A DNA stretch of 64,000 bases from Comamonas terrae (GCF_001544075.1 NZ_BCNT01000007.1:1-64000), one strand, 5' to 3'. Positions 1-10,403 are shown, numbered from the stretch's first letter. The notes: generated by a model not told the origin, from the letters alone. Numbers and translations are program-made.

Positions 1-198
1 GGCAGCCTTCTTGGCAGCGGTCTTGGTTGCTGCGGCCTTGGGGGCTGCAGCCTTCTTGGCGGAGGCCTTGGGAGCAGCAGCTGAAGCCTTGGCGGTTGCC
101 GTCTTCTTCACGGCTTCAGCCTTGGGCGCGGCCGCCTTTTTTGTCGCTGCCTTTTTCTCGGTAGTGGCCTTGGCGGCCGTCTTCTTCGCAGTTGCCAT
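1..198 (-). CDS. Histone H1-like DNA-binding protein (partial, C-terminus beyond window)
   Basis: The minus strand encodes a run of Ala, Lys, Pro and Thr with repeated KKAA and AAPK units, starting MATAKKTAAKA. This is the composition of bacterial histone H1-like proteins (HctA/BpH1 type), which bind DNA non-specifically through lysine-rich tails and help compact the nucleoid. Two ATG codons are adjacent (201-199 and 198-196). The second lies at better distance from the GGAG motif upstream, so I chose it. The reading frame is open to position 1, giving at least 66 residues, and the gene continues outside the window. The opposite strand is also open here, but it reads only as an Ala/Val/Phe complement of this gene. 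Confidence 0.85.
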   Translation of the reverse strand, partial: MATAKKTAAKATTEKKAATKKAAAPKAEAVKKTATAKASAAAPKASAKKAAAPKAAATKTAAKKAA

Positions 199-376
199 CA
201 TTTTCTCCTTCGTTGATTTGCTTAAAACGCTTGGCAGTTTTTAGCTGCAAAGCGATTCAATGCGATGTGGAGTGACGCATCGCAATGAACACGAATTTGC
301 TCCACGACCCCAACGCATTTTTTGTAGCGAGGAAGTGAAGCAAGTCATGACTCGCATTGTGCCTGCTAAGAAGCAA

Positions 377-1468
377 TTAATCCCAAGAAAGTGCGCCTCC
401 GGTCTGATACTCGATCACTCGTGTCTCAAAGAAGTTACGTTCTTTCTTCAAATCGATCATTTCGCTCATCCAGGGGAAGGGATTTTCCTCGTTGGGGAAG
501 AGCGCTTCGAGGCCGATCTGCGTGGCGCGGCGGTTCGCGATGTAGCGCAGGTAGCCCTTGAACATCGAGGCGTTCATGCCGAGCACGCCGCGCGGCATGG
601 TGTCTTCGGCGTAGCGGTATTCGAGCTCGACGGCCTTGAGGAACAGCTCGGTGATCTCCTGCTTGAACTCGGCGGTCCACAGGTGCGGATTCTCGAGCTT
701 GAGCTGGTTGATCAGGTCGATGCCGAAATTGCAGTGCATGGACTCGTCGCGCAGGATGTACTGGTACTGCTCGGCAGCGCCGGTCATCTTGTTCTGGCGG
801 CCCAGGGCCAGGATCTGCGTGAAGCCCACATAGAAGAACAGGCCCTCCATCAGGCAGGCGAAGACGATCAGCGACTTGAGCAGCTTCTGGTCGTTCTCGG
901 GCGTGCCGGTCTTGAAGTCGGGGTCCATGATCGCCTCGATGAAGGGGATCAGGAATTCGTCCTTGTCGCGGATGGATTGGACTTCGTTGTAGGCGTTGAA
1001 GATCTCGCCTTCATCCAGGCCCAGCGACTCCACGATGTACTGGTAGGCGTGGGTGTGGATGGCTTCCTCGAATGCCTGGCGCAGCAGGAACTGGCGGCAC
1101 TCGGGCGCCGTGATGTGGCGGTAGGTGCCCAGCACGATGTTGTTGGCGGCCAGCGAGTCGGCCGTCACGAAGAAGCCCAGGTTGCGCTTGACGATGCGGC
1201 GCTCGTCCTCGGTCAGGCCGTTGGGGTCCTTCCACAGCGCGATGTCGCGGTTCATGTTCACTTCCTGCGGCATCCAGTGGTTGGCGCAGGTGGCCAGGTA
1301 CTTTTCCCAGGCCCACTTGTACTTGAACGGAACCAGCTGGTTCACGTCGGTCTTGGCATTGATGATGCGCTTGTCCGCGGCATTGACGCGGCGCTGGGTG
1401 CTGGAGGACGTGGCGGCTTCGCTGCTGGAAGCGGCTGGCGCAAAAGTATCGTCGTCGAAAGTCAGCAT
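377..1468 (-). CDS. nrdB: Ribonucleoside-diphosphate reductase, class I beta subunit (R2)
   Basis: A 363-residue R2 subunit that holds the dimetal cofactor and tyrosyl radical used by NrdA to reduce ribonucleotides. Metal-ligand candidates line up as D104, E135, H138, E208, E242 and H245, the last two in the RDESMH motif. The radical tyrosine is Y142 in the segment EEAIHTHAY. The segment around these residues resembles the Chlamydia-type R2c sequence more than E. coli NrdB, but it keeps Asp as first ligand and Tyr at the radical site, so a conventional tyrosyl radical is expected. The start ATG at 1468 is preceded by AAGGA at 8 nt. A 75-nt in-frame extension upstream has no such signal. It lies downstream of nrdA on the same strand, 167 nt away. 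Confidence 0.97.
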   Translation of the reverse strand: MLTFDDDTFAPAASSSEAATSSSTQRRVNAADKRIINAKTDVNQLVPFKYKWAWEKYLATCANHWMPQEVNMNRDIALWKDPNGLTEDERRIVKRNLGFFVTADSLAANNIVLGTYRHITAPECRQFLLRQAFEEAIHTHAYQYIVESLGLDEGEIFNAYNEVQSIRDKDEFLIPFIEAIMDPDFKTGTPENDQKLLKSLIVFACLMEGLFFYVGFTQILALGRQNKMTGAAEQYQYILRDESMHCNFGIDLINQLKLENPHLWTAEFKQEITELFLKAVELEYRYAEDTMPRGVLGMNASMFKGYLRYIANRRATQIGLEALFPNEENPFPWMSEMIDLKKERNFFETRVIEYQTGGALSWD

Positions 1469-1506
1469 GTGATGTTCCTTTGAATTCAAGAAGTCAGGCG
1501 CGCCCT

Positions 1507-1631
1507 CAAAACCGACGCGCCCCAGGCCAGGGCTACCGCGCAAGGGCCTAGGCGGCCCCGCCGCCCCGCCGCGCTGGTGGCGTCCCCCTCCCGAAGAGAG
1601 AGGGGGAAGGCGCGTAGCGCCTCAGGGGGTG
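1507..1631. repeat. Dispersed intergenic repeat, copy A
   Basis: This stretch between nrdA and nrdB matches a second stretch at 22218-22330 over its whole length. Both begin CAAAAC, share CCAGGC-AGGG, then CAAGGGCCT-GGC-GCCCCGCCGCCCCGC, then an inner C-run/G-run hairpin, and end CAGGGGGT. Copy A has a longer hairpin (CCCCCTC...GAGGGGG). It ends 5 nt short of the nrdA stop codon. No coding frame is shared between the copies. Elements of this look are scattered through Comamonadaceae genomes, as far as I recall; the two-copy match itself is seen here. Confidence 0.75.
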
Positions 1632-1635
1632 CTGT

Positions 1636-4569
1636 TTACTGGCAAGCCTCGCAGCCCGGATCGTCGATCGCGCAGAACTTGATGTCCGTGGCCGGGGCCT
1701 GGGCGCGTGCTGCCGCGGCAGCGGCTTCCAGCGTACTCATGGCGGGCTGTGCGGCGGGCGCAGCAGGTGCGGTGGGCACGGCGTTGAGCACGCGGCTCTG
1801 GACGGTGGACTTCTCGATGTTCGTGGCGCTGGTGGTGCGCAGGTAGTACGTGGTCTTGAGGCCGCGCACCCAGGCCAGCATGTAGGTGTCGTGCAGCTTC
1901 TTGCCCGAGGCGCCGGCCATGTAGATGTTCAGGCTCTGGGCCTGGTCGATCCACTTCTGGCGGCGCGAGGCGGCTTCCACCAGCCACTGGGGCTCGACCT
2001 CGAACGCGGTGGCGTAGAGGTTCTTGATCTCCTGGGGCACGCGGTCGATGGCGCGCAGCGAGCCGTCGAAGTGCTTGAGGTCCATGACCATCACGTCGTC
2101 CCACAGGCCCAGGCGCTTGAGGTCGCGCACCAGGTACTGGTTGATGACGGTGAACTCGCCCGACAGGTTGGATTTGACCGACAGGTTGCCGAACGAGGGC
2201 TCGATCGAGGCATCCACGCCCACGATGTTGGAGATGGTGGCGGTGGGCGCGATGGCCACGCAGTTGGAGTTGCGCATGCCGTCCCTGGCGATCTTGGCGC
2301 GCAGCGCATCCCAGTCCAGCTGGGCCGAGCGGTCCACTTCCACATAGCCGCCGCGGGCCTTTTCCAGCAGCTTCAGGGTGTCGGGAGGCAGGATGCCCTG
2401 GTCCCACAGCGAGCCCTTGAAGCTGGAGTAGGTGCCGCGCTCCTTGGCCAGCTCGGTCGATGCCCAGTAGGCGTAGTAGCAGATGGCTTCCATGGACTGG
2501 TCGGCGAACTCCACGGCGCCCTGGCTGGCGTAGGCCGTGCGCATTTCATACAGCGCATCCTGGAAGCCCATCAGGCCCAGGCCCACGGGGCGGTGGCGCA
2601 GGTTGGAGTCGCGCGCCTTGTTCACGGCGTAGTAGTTGATGTCGATCACGTTGTCCAGCATGCGCATGGCCGTGTTCACGGTCTTGCGCAGCTTGTCGTG
2701 GTCCAGCATCTTGACGGCGACGCCGTTGGCATCCACGCCTTCCTTGATGTGGCGCGACAGGTTGACCGAGCCCAGGTTGCAGACCGCGGTTTCGGTGTCG
2801 CTGGTGTTGAGCGTGATCTCGGTGCACAGGTTGGACGAGTGCACCACGCCCACGTGCTGCTGGGGCGAGCGGATGTTGCAGGGGTCCTTGAACGTGATCC
2901 AGGGGTGGCCGGTCTCGAACAGCATCGAGAGCATCTTGCGCCACATGTCCACGGCCGGCACGCGCTTGAACAGCTTGAGCTCGCCGCTTTCGGTCTTGGC
3001 TTCGTAGGCGGTGTAGGCCTTCTCGAAGGCTTCGCCATAGAGGTCGTGCAGGTCGGGGCAGTCCGCGGGCGAGAACAGGGTCCACTGGCCCTTTTCCATC
3101 ACGCGCTTCATGAACAGGTCGGGAATCCAGTTGGCCGTGTTCATGTCGTGCGTGCGGCGGCGGTCGTCGCCGGTGTTCTTGCGCAGCTCGAGGAATTCCT
3201 CGATGTCCAGGTGCCAGGTTTCCAGGTATGTGCAGACCGCGCCCTTGCGCTTGCCGCCCTGGTTCACGGCCACGGCCGTGTCGTTGACCACCTTGAGGAA
3301 AGGCACCACGCCCTGCGATTCGCCGTTCGTGCCCTTGATGCGCGAGCCCAGTGCGCGCACGCGCGTCCAGTCGTTGCCCAGGCCGCCCGCGAACTTGGAC
3401 AGCAGCGCGTTTTCCTTGATCGATTCGTAGATGCCGTCCAGGTCGTCGGGCACGGTGGTCAGGTAGCAGGACGACAGCTGCGAGCGCAGCGTGCCGCTGT
3501 TGAACAGCGTGGGCGTGGACGACATGAAGTCGAACGAGGACAGCAGTTCGTAGAACTCGATGGCGCGCGCGTTGCGGTCGTCCTCATTGAGCGCCAGGCC
3601 CATGGCCACGCGCATGAAGAAGGACTGGGGCAGCTCGATGCGCGTCTTCTTGACGTGCAGGAAGTAGCGGTCGTACAGCGTCTGCAGGCCCAGGTAGTCG
3701 AACTGCTGGTCGCGTTCGGCCTTGAGTGCCGCGCCCAGGCGGGGCAGGTCGAAGTTCAGCAGTTCGGGGTTGAGCAGCTCGTTGTCCACGCCCTTGCGGA
3801 TGAAGCCGGGAAAGTATTCGGCATAGGCGGCCTGCATCTCGGCGGGCTGCACGTCGCGCTGCAGCACTTCGCGCACGATGGTGTGCAGCAGCAGGCGGGC
3901 CGTGACGTAGGTGTAGTCTGGATCCTTCTCGATCAGCGTGCGGGCGGCCAGGATGGCAGCCTTGTAGACCTCGGCCAGGGGCACGCCGTCGTACAGGTTG
4001 CGCAGCGTCTCGGCCACGATGGGGGCGGACTGGATGTCGGCATTGAGGTTGAGACAGGCCGATTCGATCAGCGCCTGCAGGCGCTGCTGGTCCAGCGGCA
4101 CGCGCTGGCCGTTGTCGGTCACATGCAGCGTGGGCGCGGGCTTGGCCGTGGCCGCGGCGGCAGCGGCCTCGGCGGACTTCTTCTGCTCGGCGCGCTCCTG
4201 GTTGCGGCGGTCGCGGTACAGCACATAGGCGCGGGCCACATCGTGGTGGCCGCCGCGCATCAGGCCCAGTTCCACCTGGTCCTGGATGTCCTCGATGTGG
4301 AATGTGCCGCCTTCGGGGCGCGAGCGCAGCAGGGCGCGCACCACGCCCTCGGTCAGCTCGTTGACCATGTCGCGCACGCTGGCGGAAGCCGCGCCCTGGG
4401 CGCCGCGCACGGCCAGGAAAGCCTTGGTCAGCGCCACGGCAATCTTCTGGGGGGCAAAGGAGACCACGTCGCCGCTGCGGCGGATGACCTGGTAGTTGTC
4501 GGTCTGGGAGGAAGGGGTGGCTGCGCCGGATTGCGCGGCAGAAGACAGGGAATTCAGCGCTTCTTGCAT
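1636..4569 (-). CDS. nrdA: Ribonucleoside-diphosphate reductase, class I alpha subunit (R1)
   Basis: The 977-residue catalytic subunit. An ATP-cone occupies roughly residues 26-120, and a second, degenerate cone-like segment covers about 148-240, the two-cone arrangement known from Pseudomonas NrdA. The active-site motif N580-x-C582-x-E584 carries the radical cysteine. C368 and C597 are the redox pair that reduces the substrate. The C-terminus ends GCEACQ, so C973 and C976 form the swinging dithiol re-reduced by thioredoxin or glutaredoxin. The start ATG at 4569 follows GAGGAAACTT; a 16-codon in-frame extension lacks a ribosome site. It is transcribed first, with nrdB behind it. Two NrdR boxes and a DnaA box lie upstream, so repression by NrdR and coupling to replication initiation are likely. 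Confidence 0.97.
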   Translation of the reverse strand: MQEALNSLSSAAQSGAATPSSQTDNYQVIRRSGDVVSFAPQKIAVALTKAFLAVRGAQGAASASVRDMVNELTEGVVRALLRSRPEGGTFHIEDIQDQVELGLMRGGHHDVARAYVLYRDRRNQERAEQKKSAEAAAAAATAKPAPTLHVTDNGQRVPLDQQRLQALIESACLNLNADIQSAPIVAETLRNLYDGVPLAEVYKAAILAARTLIEKDPDYTYVTARLLLHTIVREVLQRDVQPAEMQAAYAEYFPGFIRKGVDNELLNPELLNFDLPRLGAALKAERDQQFDYLGLQTLYDRYFLHVKKTRIELPQSFFMRVAMGLALNEDDRNARAIEFYELLSSFDFMSSTPTLFNSGTLRSQLSSCYLTTVPDDLDGIYESIKENALLSKFAGGLGNDWTRVRALGSRIKGTNGESQGVVPFLKVVNDTAVAVNQGGKRKGAVCTYLETWHLDIEEFLELRKNTGDDRRRTHDMNTANWIPDLFMKRVMEKGQWTLFSPADCPDLHDLYGEAFEKAYTAYEAKTESGELKLFKRVPAVDMWRKMLSMLFETGHPWITFKDPCNIRSPQQHVGVVHSSNLCTEITLNTSDTETAVCNLGSVNLSRHIKEGVDANGVAVKMLDHDKLRKTVNTAMRMLDNVIDINYYAVNKARDSNLRHRPVGLGLMGFQDALYEMRTAYASQGAVEFADQSMEAICYYAYWASTELAKERGTYSSFKGSLWDQGILPPDTLKLLEKARGGYVEVDRSAQLDWDALRAKIARDGMRNSNCVAIAPTATISNIVGVDASIEPSFGNLSVKSNLSGEFTVINQYLVRDLKRLGLWDDVMVMDLKHFDGSLRAIDRVPQEIKNLYATAFEVEPQWLVEAASRRQKWIDQAQSLNIYMAGASGKKLHDTYMLAWVRGLKTTYYLRTTSATNIEKSTVQSRVLNAVPTAPAAPAAQPAMSTLEAAAAAARAQAPATDIKFCAIDDPGCEACQ

Positions 4570-4589
4570 AAGTTTCCTCTTCGGTCGGA

Positions 4590-4598
4590 TGTGGATAA
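4590..4598 (-). promoter_or_regulatory. Perfect DnaA box upstream of nrdA
   Basis: The minus strand reads TTATCCACA, the exact consensus DnaA box, 21 nt ahead of the nrdA start codon. A near match (TAATCCACA) lies at 5060-5068. DnaA boxes regulate nrdAB in E. coli. Function here is inferred from position. A 9-mer can occur by chance, but its placement in the nrdA leader is suggestive. Confidence 0.55.
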
Positions 4599-4693
4599 GG
4601 CAGACAGGGGCCTGCACAGGCGGCAGGCATCGAACAAACGGAATCGGCGCTCCGGTCTACACATGGTTTGCACAGGGTGTGCACAACTTGTAA

Positions 4694-4740
4694 ACACTAG
4701 ATGTAGCGTTTCGGGCGCTTTGGAACACTACCGGTAGTGT
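4694..4740. promoter_or_regulatory. Tandem NrdR boxes of the nrdAB promoter
   Basis: Positions 4725-4740 are a perfect 16-bp palindrome, ACACTACCGGTAGTGT. Positions 4694-4709 are a second copy, ACACTAGATGTAGCGT, matching at the outer arms. The two copies are offset by 31 bp, about three helical turns. That is the arrangement known for NrdR boxes (ACACTA-N4-TAGTGT type) at ribonucleotide reductase promoters. They lie 125-171 nt upstream of the nrdA start codon. NrdR itself is not encoded in this window. Confidence 0.85.
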
Positions 4741-5180
4741 ATCGCCGTTGAATCCGCGTAACCTGCTGAAACTACCAAACCGCTGTTTCGGACAGCTTCT
4801 TGACAGCCGGAACGGGCACCGCGCAGCGGCGCGCAAAATGCCGCAAACGACGTGCTGGCGCGCTTTGCCGCCCCGGCCCCGAAGCCTGGAACAGTTTGTA
4901 AAAAATCTGCGGGTGTGGCGAAGAACACAACGGCAGGCCGGCCGGCATTGACAGTGGCAAGCCAAAGGCCTTTCTGCCGAGCGGGGACCGAAAGCACCCA
5001 GGGCGCGCCGGCCGCGCGCAGTCGTGCATTCAAATCAGGAGCAGTCCGCGCCGGTTGTCTGTGGATTACAGGTCCAAACCATTTGGGAATCATGGCTGGG
5101 CGGGCGCTGCCAGCTCCTGGTATGGGAGCGTCCGGCTGCCGCACGGCTTGCGTCGCCCCAGGAACTCAAGGCGCAGTCCT
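4741..5180. other. Gene-free stretch between nrdA promoter region and ampD
   Basis: About 440 nt without a convincing gene. Open frames here have no recognisable protein or ribosome site and run into the antisense of ampD. The only marked feature is the near-consensus DnaA box at 5060-5068. Part of the nrdAB promoter may extend into this stretch. Confidence 0.5.
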
Positions 5181-5780
5181 TCAGTCCTGCCGCGGGGGAA
5201 GCTGCCAGCCGGCCGTTGTTGCATCGGCGGCCAGCTGCGCGTGCAGGTTCTGCCAGTCGAAGCCCGGCCCCGGGTCCTGCTTGCGGCCCGGCGCGATATG
5301 TTCGTGGCCGGCGATGTAGCGCACCGGGTACCGCCGGCCTATGGCCCGGCACAGCTCGGCCAGGGCCGCGTATTGCGGCGCGTCGAACTGCAGGCCTTCG
5401 AGGCCTTCGAGCTCGATGCCGATGGAGTCGTCGTTGCAGCGCTCGCGTCCGCGCCACTGCGAGACGCCGGCATGCCAGGCGCGGTCGTCGCAGCTCACGA
5501 ACTGCCAGACCTCGCCTGCGCGCGTGATGAAGAAGTGCGAGGACACCTCCAGCCCGCGTATCCCCTGGTAATAGGGGTGCGCGTCCCAGTCGAGCCGGTT
5601 GGTGAACAGCTGCTGCACGGCGCCCGTGCCGTACTCGCCGGGCGGCAGGCTGATGGAATGCACGACCACCAGATCGATGAGCGCGCCATCGGGCCGCGGG
5701 CCGAAATTGGGCGAGGGCAGGTGCCTGGCCGTGTTCAGCCAGCCCTGCTGCCAGAGGTCGGGGTATGGAGAGGCGGCCAT
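5181..5780 (-). CDS. ampD: 1,6-anhydro-N-acetylmuramyl-L-alanine amidase
   Basis: A 199-residue cytoplasmic zinc amidase (amidase_2/PGRP fold) that removes the stem peptide from anhydro-muropeptides during cell-wall recycling and so limits AmpR-dependent beta-lactamase induction. The zinc ligands of known AmpD correspond to H41, H159 and D169. E123 in GIELEG and K167 in APGRKQDPG match the catalytic residues. Length and absence of a signal peptide fit cytoplasmic AmpD rather than periplasmic AmiD. It follows pilR with 1 nt between stop and start regions, an order common in Comamonadaceae. Confidence 0.95.
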   Translation of the reverse strand: MAASPYPDLWQQGWLNTARHLPSPNFGPRPDGALIDLVVVHSISLPPGEYGTGAVQQLFTNRLDWDAHPYYQGIRGLEVSSHFFITRAGEVWQFVSCDDRAWHAGVSQWRGRERCNDDSIGIELEGLEGLQFDAPQYAALAELCRAIGRRYPVRYIAGHEHIAPGRKQDPGPGFDWQNLHAQLAADATTAGWQLPPRQD

Positions 5781-5781
5781 C

Positions 5782-7305
<1,524 letters not shown>

Positions 7306-7309
7306 GGGT

Positions 7310-9091
7310 CTACACCACAATCGAATCAAACAGGGAGGCGGCGGCCGGTGCGCCCGCGCTGCTGCGGAATATCACCGTGAACGCATTGCCCTCCACCATG
7401 CCGCGCGCCGTCGGGCGCGCCAGGCGCTGGTAGCCGATGCTGGCGCCGTAGCGCTCGCACAGCTCGCGGCATATGTACAGGCCCAGGCCGCTGGAGCGGC
7501 TCTGGGAGGAGAAAAAGGGCTCGAACAGGTGGCGCTGGACGCTGGACTCCAGCGGTGCACCGTCGCTCCAGACCTGCAACCAGGGCTGGTTGCCGGTCAT
7601 GGCCGAGCCCTGGCTGGTGATCACCTGCAGGCTGGCGGCATCCTGCGTGCCGCTGCGGTGGCGCTGGGCATTGTCCAGCAGATTGACGAGGATGCGGCGC
7701 AGGTGCTCCTCGTCGAAGACAATGGTGTGCCGCGCGGCGTCCAGATGCAGCTGCAGGCCGCGCAGCGGGGCGGCCTGGGCCTGCCATTCGCCGCAGCACA
7801 GCGCCGTGTGGTGGTCCAGCGCCAGGGCCTGGCCCATGGCCTGGGGCCCGTCCTGCTGCACGCGCGCGATGTTGAGGATTTCCTCGGCGATGCGCGCCAG
7901 GCGGTCCGCGTTCTGGCCCACGATGCGGCACAGCTGCTGCTGGCCCGGGTGCTGGTTCAGGTCTTCGGACAGCAGGGCATTGGCCTGGGCAATGGCGGCC
8001 AGCGGATTGCGGATCTCATGCGCCACTGCGGCCGACATGCGGCCCATGGCGGCCAGCTTCTCGGTACGCAGCCGGGCCTCCATCTCGCGCAGATCGTGCA
8101 GAAACATCACGCACAGCGAATACGGTGCGCCCGGCGTCTGCCGGGAATCCGTGTCGGGCGCGGAAACCTCGGTGATGCGCGTGCGCAGATGCAGGCCCGT
8201 GGGTCCCTGCGGCCCGTCCACCGGCAGATGGAGGGTGGTGGACAGCGGCTTGACATGGGTGAAGCTGGCGACCACCGCCTCCTTGAGCGGTTCCCAGGCG
8301 GGCCGGGACGCCAGCGAGAAGCTCTGTGCATGATCGGGCGGCAGGCCCAGCAGCTGCAGCGCCGCCGGGTTGACCTGCTGCACCTGCAGGCTGGGGTCGA
8401 CCACCAGCACGCCGTCGGACAGGCTGTCGATCACCAGCGTGTTGACCTGCTCCTGCGTCTGGGTGCGCAGGCGGTTGTACAGGGCCAGCGCGCGCTCGCG
8501 CCGCACGCGGCGGGCCAGCTCGTGGGTCAGGTAGGCCACGCCGAAATAGCCGGCGCAGGCAAAGGCCGTCTGGTAATAGGCCTGGGCGCCGCCGCCGGCG
8601 GCCGTCGTGTTCTGCCAGGACACCAGGATCAGCATCAATATGGTGACGCTGGCCGTGGTGCCGAAGGCCAGCGCCAGGCTGCCCAGCGCCGCCGAGATCA
8701 GGATGGGAATGGCCAGCAGCGCCGTGTAGTTCAGCGAGCCGGCCTGCAGCACCTGCAGCAGAAAGATGGCCGCGATGTCCACGCCGATGACGGGCAGCCA
8801 TTGCAATCCGGCGCGCGGCGCCGGCAGATGCCGGCCCGCCGTCCAGCGCAGCACCAGGGTCAGTGCCAGATAGCCCAGGCACACGGCCCAGACCAGCGGC
8901 GTGACCGTGGCCTGCAGCCGTATGCCCGAGACCTGCAGCAGCACCAGCGCTGCGGCCAGCAGCACGCGCCCCGTCAGAAATGCCTGCCACAGCCGCACGA
9001 ACGGCGCGTTCAGCGTGGCATTGGCCTGGCGCGAGATCGTGACATCCAGCGGTATCACGGTCTGCGACCAGGAGGGCAGGGAGTCCTTCAT
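7310..9091 (-). CDS. pilS: Sensor histidine kinase PilS
   Basis: A membrane sensor kinase of 593 residues. About six hydrophobic segments fill the first 200 residues. A PAS-like segment follows, then a HisKA domain with the phospho-acceptor His in AHEIRNPLAAI, and a C-terminal HATPase domain with GLGLYICRELCERYG. It phosphorylates PilR to control type IV pilin expression. The start ATG at 9091 lies 4 nt downstream of the upstream gene's stop, which argues against a 27-codon upstream extension. Order and overlap with pilR mark a single operon. Confidence 0.93.
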   Translation of the reverse strand: MKDSLPSWSQTVIPLDVTISRQANATLNAPFVRLWQAFLTGRVLLAAALVLLQVSGIRLQATVTPLVWAVCLGYLALTLVLRWTAGRHLPAPRAGLQWLPVIGVDIAAIFLLQVLQAGSLNYTALLAIPILISAALGSLALAFGTTASVTILMLILVSWQNTTAAGGGAQAYYQTAFACAGYFGVAYLTHELARRVRRERALALYNRLRTQTQEQVNTLVIDSLSDGVLVVDPSLQVQQVNPAALQLLGLPPDHAQSFSLASRPAWEPLKEAVVASFTHVKPLSTTLHLPVDGPQGPTGLHLRTRITEVSAPDTDSRQTPGAPYSLCVMFLHDLREMEARLRTEKLAAMGRMSAAVAHEIRNPLAAIAQANALLSEDLNQHPGQQQLCRIVGQNADRLARIAEEILNIARVQQDGPQAMGQALALDHHTALCCGEWQAQAAPLRGLQLHLDAARHTIVFDEEHLRRILVNLLDNAQRHRSGTQDAASLQVITSQGSAMTGNQPWLQVWSDGAPLESSVQRHLFEPFFSSQSRSSGLGLYICRELCERYGASIGYQRLARPTARGMVEGNAFTVIFRSSAGAPAAASLFDSIVV

Positions 9092-9095
9092 GGCA

Positions 9096-9347
9096 TCAGC
9101 GCGGCGCAAATGCGTCGCGGTGCTCGGCGCAGCAGAAGTATTGGCCGCGGGCGGCCGGCGAGGCCAGCGCATCGGCGCGCGGCAGGTGCAGGCCGCAGGT
9201 GGCGCAGGCCACCATGTCCTGCGGCGGTGCGATGGTGCGGCCGGGGCGGCCGTCGCCTTGCGCGCGCGCGGCCATCCGCGCGCGGCGGTTGCGGCGCCAG
9301 ATATGGATGGCCACGGCGACCACCAGCAGAACCAGCAGGTATTTCAT
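9096..9347 (-). CDS. PP0621-family small zinc-ribbon-like membrane protein
   Basis: An 83-residue protein starting MKYLLVLLVVAVAIHIW, a single N-terminal membrane anchor, then a basic linker and a Cys-rich tail with CATCG and FCCAEH, which could bind one zinc. It matches the family annotated as PP0621, which in Comamonadaceae regularly precedes pilS. Function is unknown. ATG at 9347 was chosen over GTG four codons upstream because it begins the hydrophobic anchor. The stop is 4 nt before pilS, so the two are probably translated together. Confidence 0.8.
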   Translation of the reverse strand: MKYLLVLLVVAVAIHIWRRNRRARMAARAQGDGRPGRTIAPPQDMVACATCGLHLPRADALASPAARGQYFCCAEHRDAFAPR

Positions 9348-9429
9348 TGGAGCTGACACAAACAGGAAGGCAGAAAAAGCATGTCCGCAGGGGAAATGCC
9401 TTGCCGGGGCGGCACCGGTGCAAGCTCCG

Positions 9430-10242
9430 TCATGCGGCCCGCCCCAGCAGCACTTCCATCACGAAGCGCGAGCCCGCGTAGGCCAGCAGCAACAGGATGG
9501 CGCCCGCATACAGCACGCGCACGGCGCTCTGGCCGCGCCAGCCGAAGCGTTCGCGCCCGACCAGGAGCACGGCAAAGGTGAGCCAGGACAGCAGCGAGAA
9601 CACCGATTTGTGGTTCCATACCCAGGCCTTGCCGTAGAGCTGCTCACCGAACAGCCAGCCGGCGGCCAGCGTGGCGGTCAGCAGAGCGAAGCCGGCGCCC
9701 ACGAAGCGAAAGGTCAGCCGCTCCAGCGTCAGCAGCGGCAGGCCGCCGTCCTGGCTGCCGCCATGGCGCATCTGGCGCTCGGCGCGGTTCATGAGCGCCG
9801 CGTGAACCACCGCCGCGGCAAACAGGCCGTAGGAGGCGATGCCCAGGGCCAGGTGCAGCGGCAGCCACGGGGAGGCATCAACATGCAGCGGCGTGCCCGG
9901 GAACAGCGCGGCCAGCAGCACGGCCATGCTGCCCAGGGCGGCCAGCAGCAGGCGCGAGCGCAGCTGGGGATACAGCTGCTGCTCCACGGCATACACCGTG
10001 AGCACCAGCCAGGCGGTGATGGACAGCGCCGGCGCAAAGCCGAAGCGCGGCATCTCGCCCAGCCAGGCCCAGGCCAGCGTCAGCGCGTGCAGCGCCCAGG
10101 CCAGGCGCAGGCAGATCCGGGCGCCGGCCTCCTGCATGCGGCGCGCGGCCAGTGCGGGAATGGCATAGGCAATGGCTGCCGCAATGGTCAGGGCCCAACC
10201 CACGGGGCTGGTACCGGCAGCGGAAAAAGGCAGGGAGAGCAT
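9430..10242 (-). CDS. CcsA/HemX (YpjD)-type cytochrome c assembly family membrane protein
   Basis: A 270-residue integral membrane protein with about eight hydrophobic helices and conserved-looking histidines in the segments PLHVDASPWLPLHLALG and WVWNHKSVFS. This fits the cytochrome c assembly protein family (Pfam CcsA type; YpjD/HemX subgroup). It is shorter than a true CcsA and lacks an obvious WWD haem motif, so the exact role, haem handling or otherwise, is open. It is divergent from ffh, a placement shared by many beta- and gammaproteobacteria. Confidence 0.85.
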   Translation of the reverse strand: MLSLPFSAAGTSPVGWALTIAAAIAYAIPALAARRMQEAGARICLRLAWALHALTLAWAWLGEMPRFGFAPALSITAWLVLTVYAVEQQLYPQLRSRLLLAALGSMAVLLAALFPGTPLHVDASPWLPLHLALGIASYGLFAAAVVHAALMNRAERQMRHGGSQDGGLPLLTLERLTFRFVGAGFALLTATLAAGWLFGEQLYGKAWVWNHKSVFSLLSWLTFAVLLVGRERFGWRGQSAVRVLYAGAILLLLAYAGSRFVMEVLLGRAA

Positions 10243-10386
10243 GTTCTCTATGATAAGTCCCCGCCTTCGGGGCTAACTGCGGAGATGCCGGCTTTTGCCC
10301 CGGCTTTGCGGGCGCTGCCGGCATGCTGCAAGCCGCAGGCGGGCCTGCATGCGGACCGCCATCCCTGCAGGGCGGGAATGGGTGCA

Positions 10387-10403
10387 GCGGGTAAAATACC
10401 CGC
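10387..10403 (+). promoter_or_regulatory. Possible ffh promoter element
   Basis: The segment is a perfect short dyad, GCGGGTA-AAA-TACCCGC, containing TAAAAT (10392-10397), which would make a good -10 hexamer for ffh. No clear -35 is seen. It lies in the 293-nt gap between the divergent ccsA-like gene and ffh. Otherwise the gap shows nothing recognisable. Confidence 0.3.

Noticed and set aside
11-244. A plus-strand Ala/Val/Phe-rich frame resembling a membrane protein
   Set aside because: It is the complement of Lys/Ala repeats of the histone-like gene; hydrophobicity arises from AAG and GCC codons read backwards.
260-1483. A 407-codon plus-strand frame opposite nrdB
   Set aside because: No domain, no ribosome site, and a composition typical of antisense frames in high-GC DNA.
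1891-4737. A plus-strand open frame of 948 codons opposite nrdA
   Set aside because: It is rich in His, Val, Gln and Gly as expected from the complement of a GC-biased gene, matches no family, and lies fully antisense to a certain gene.
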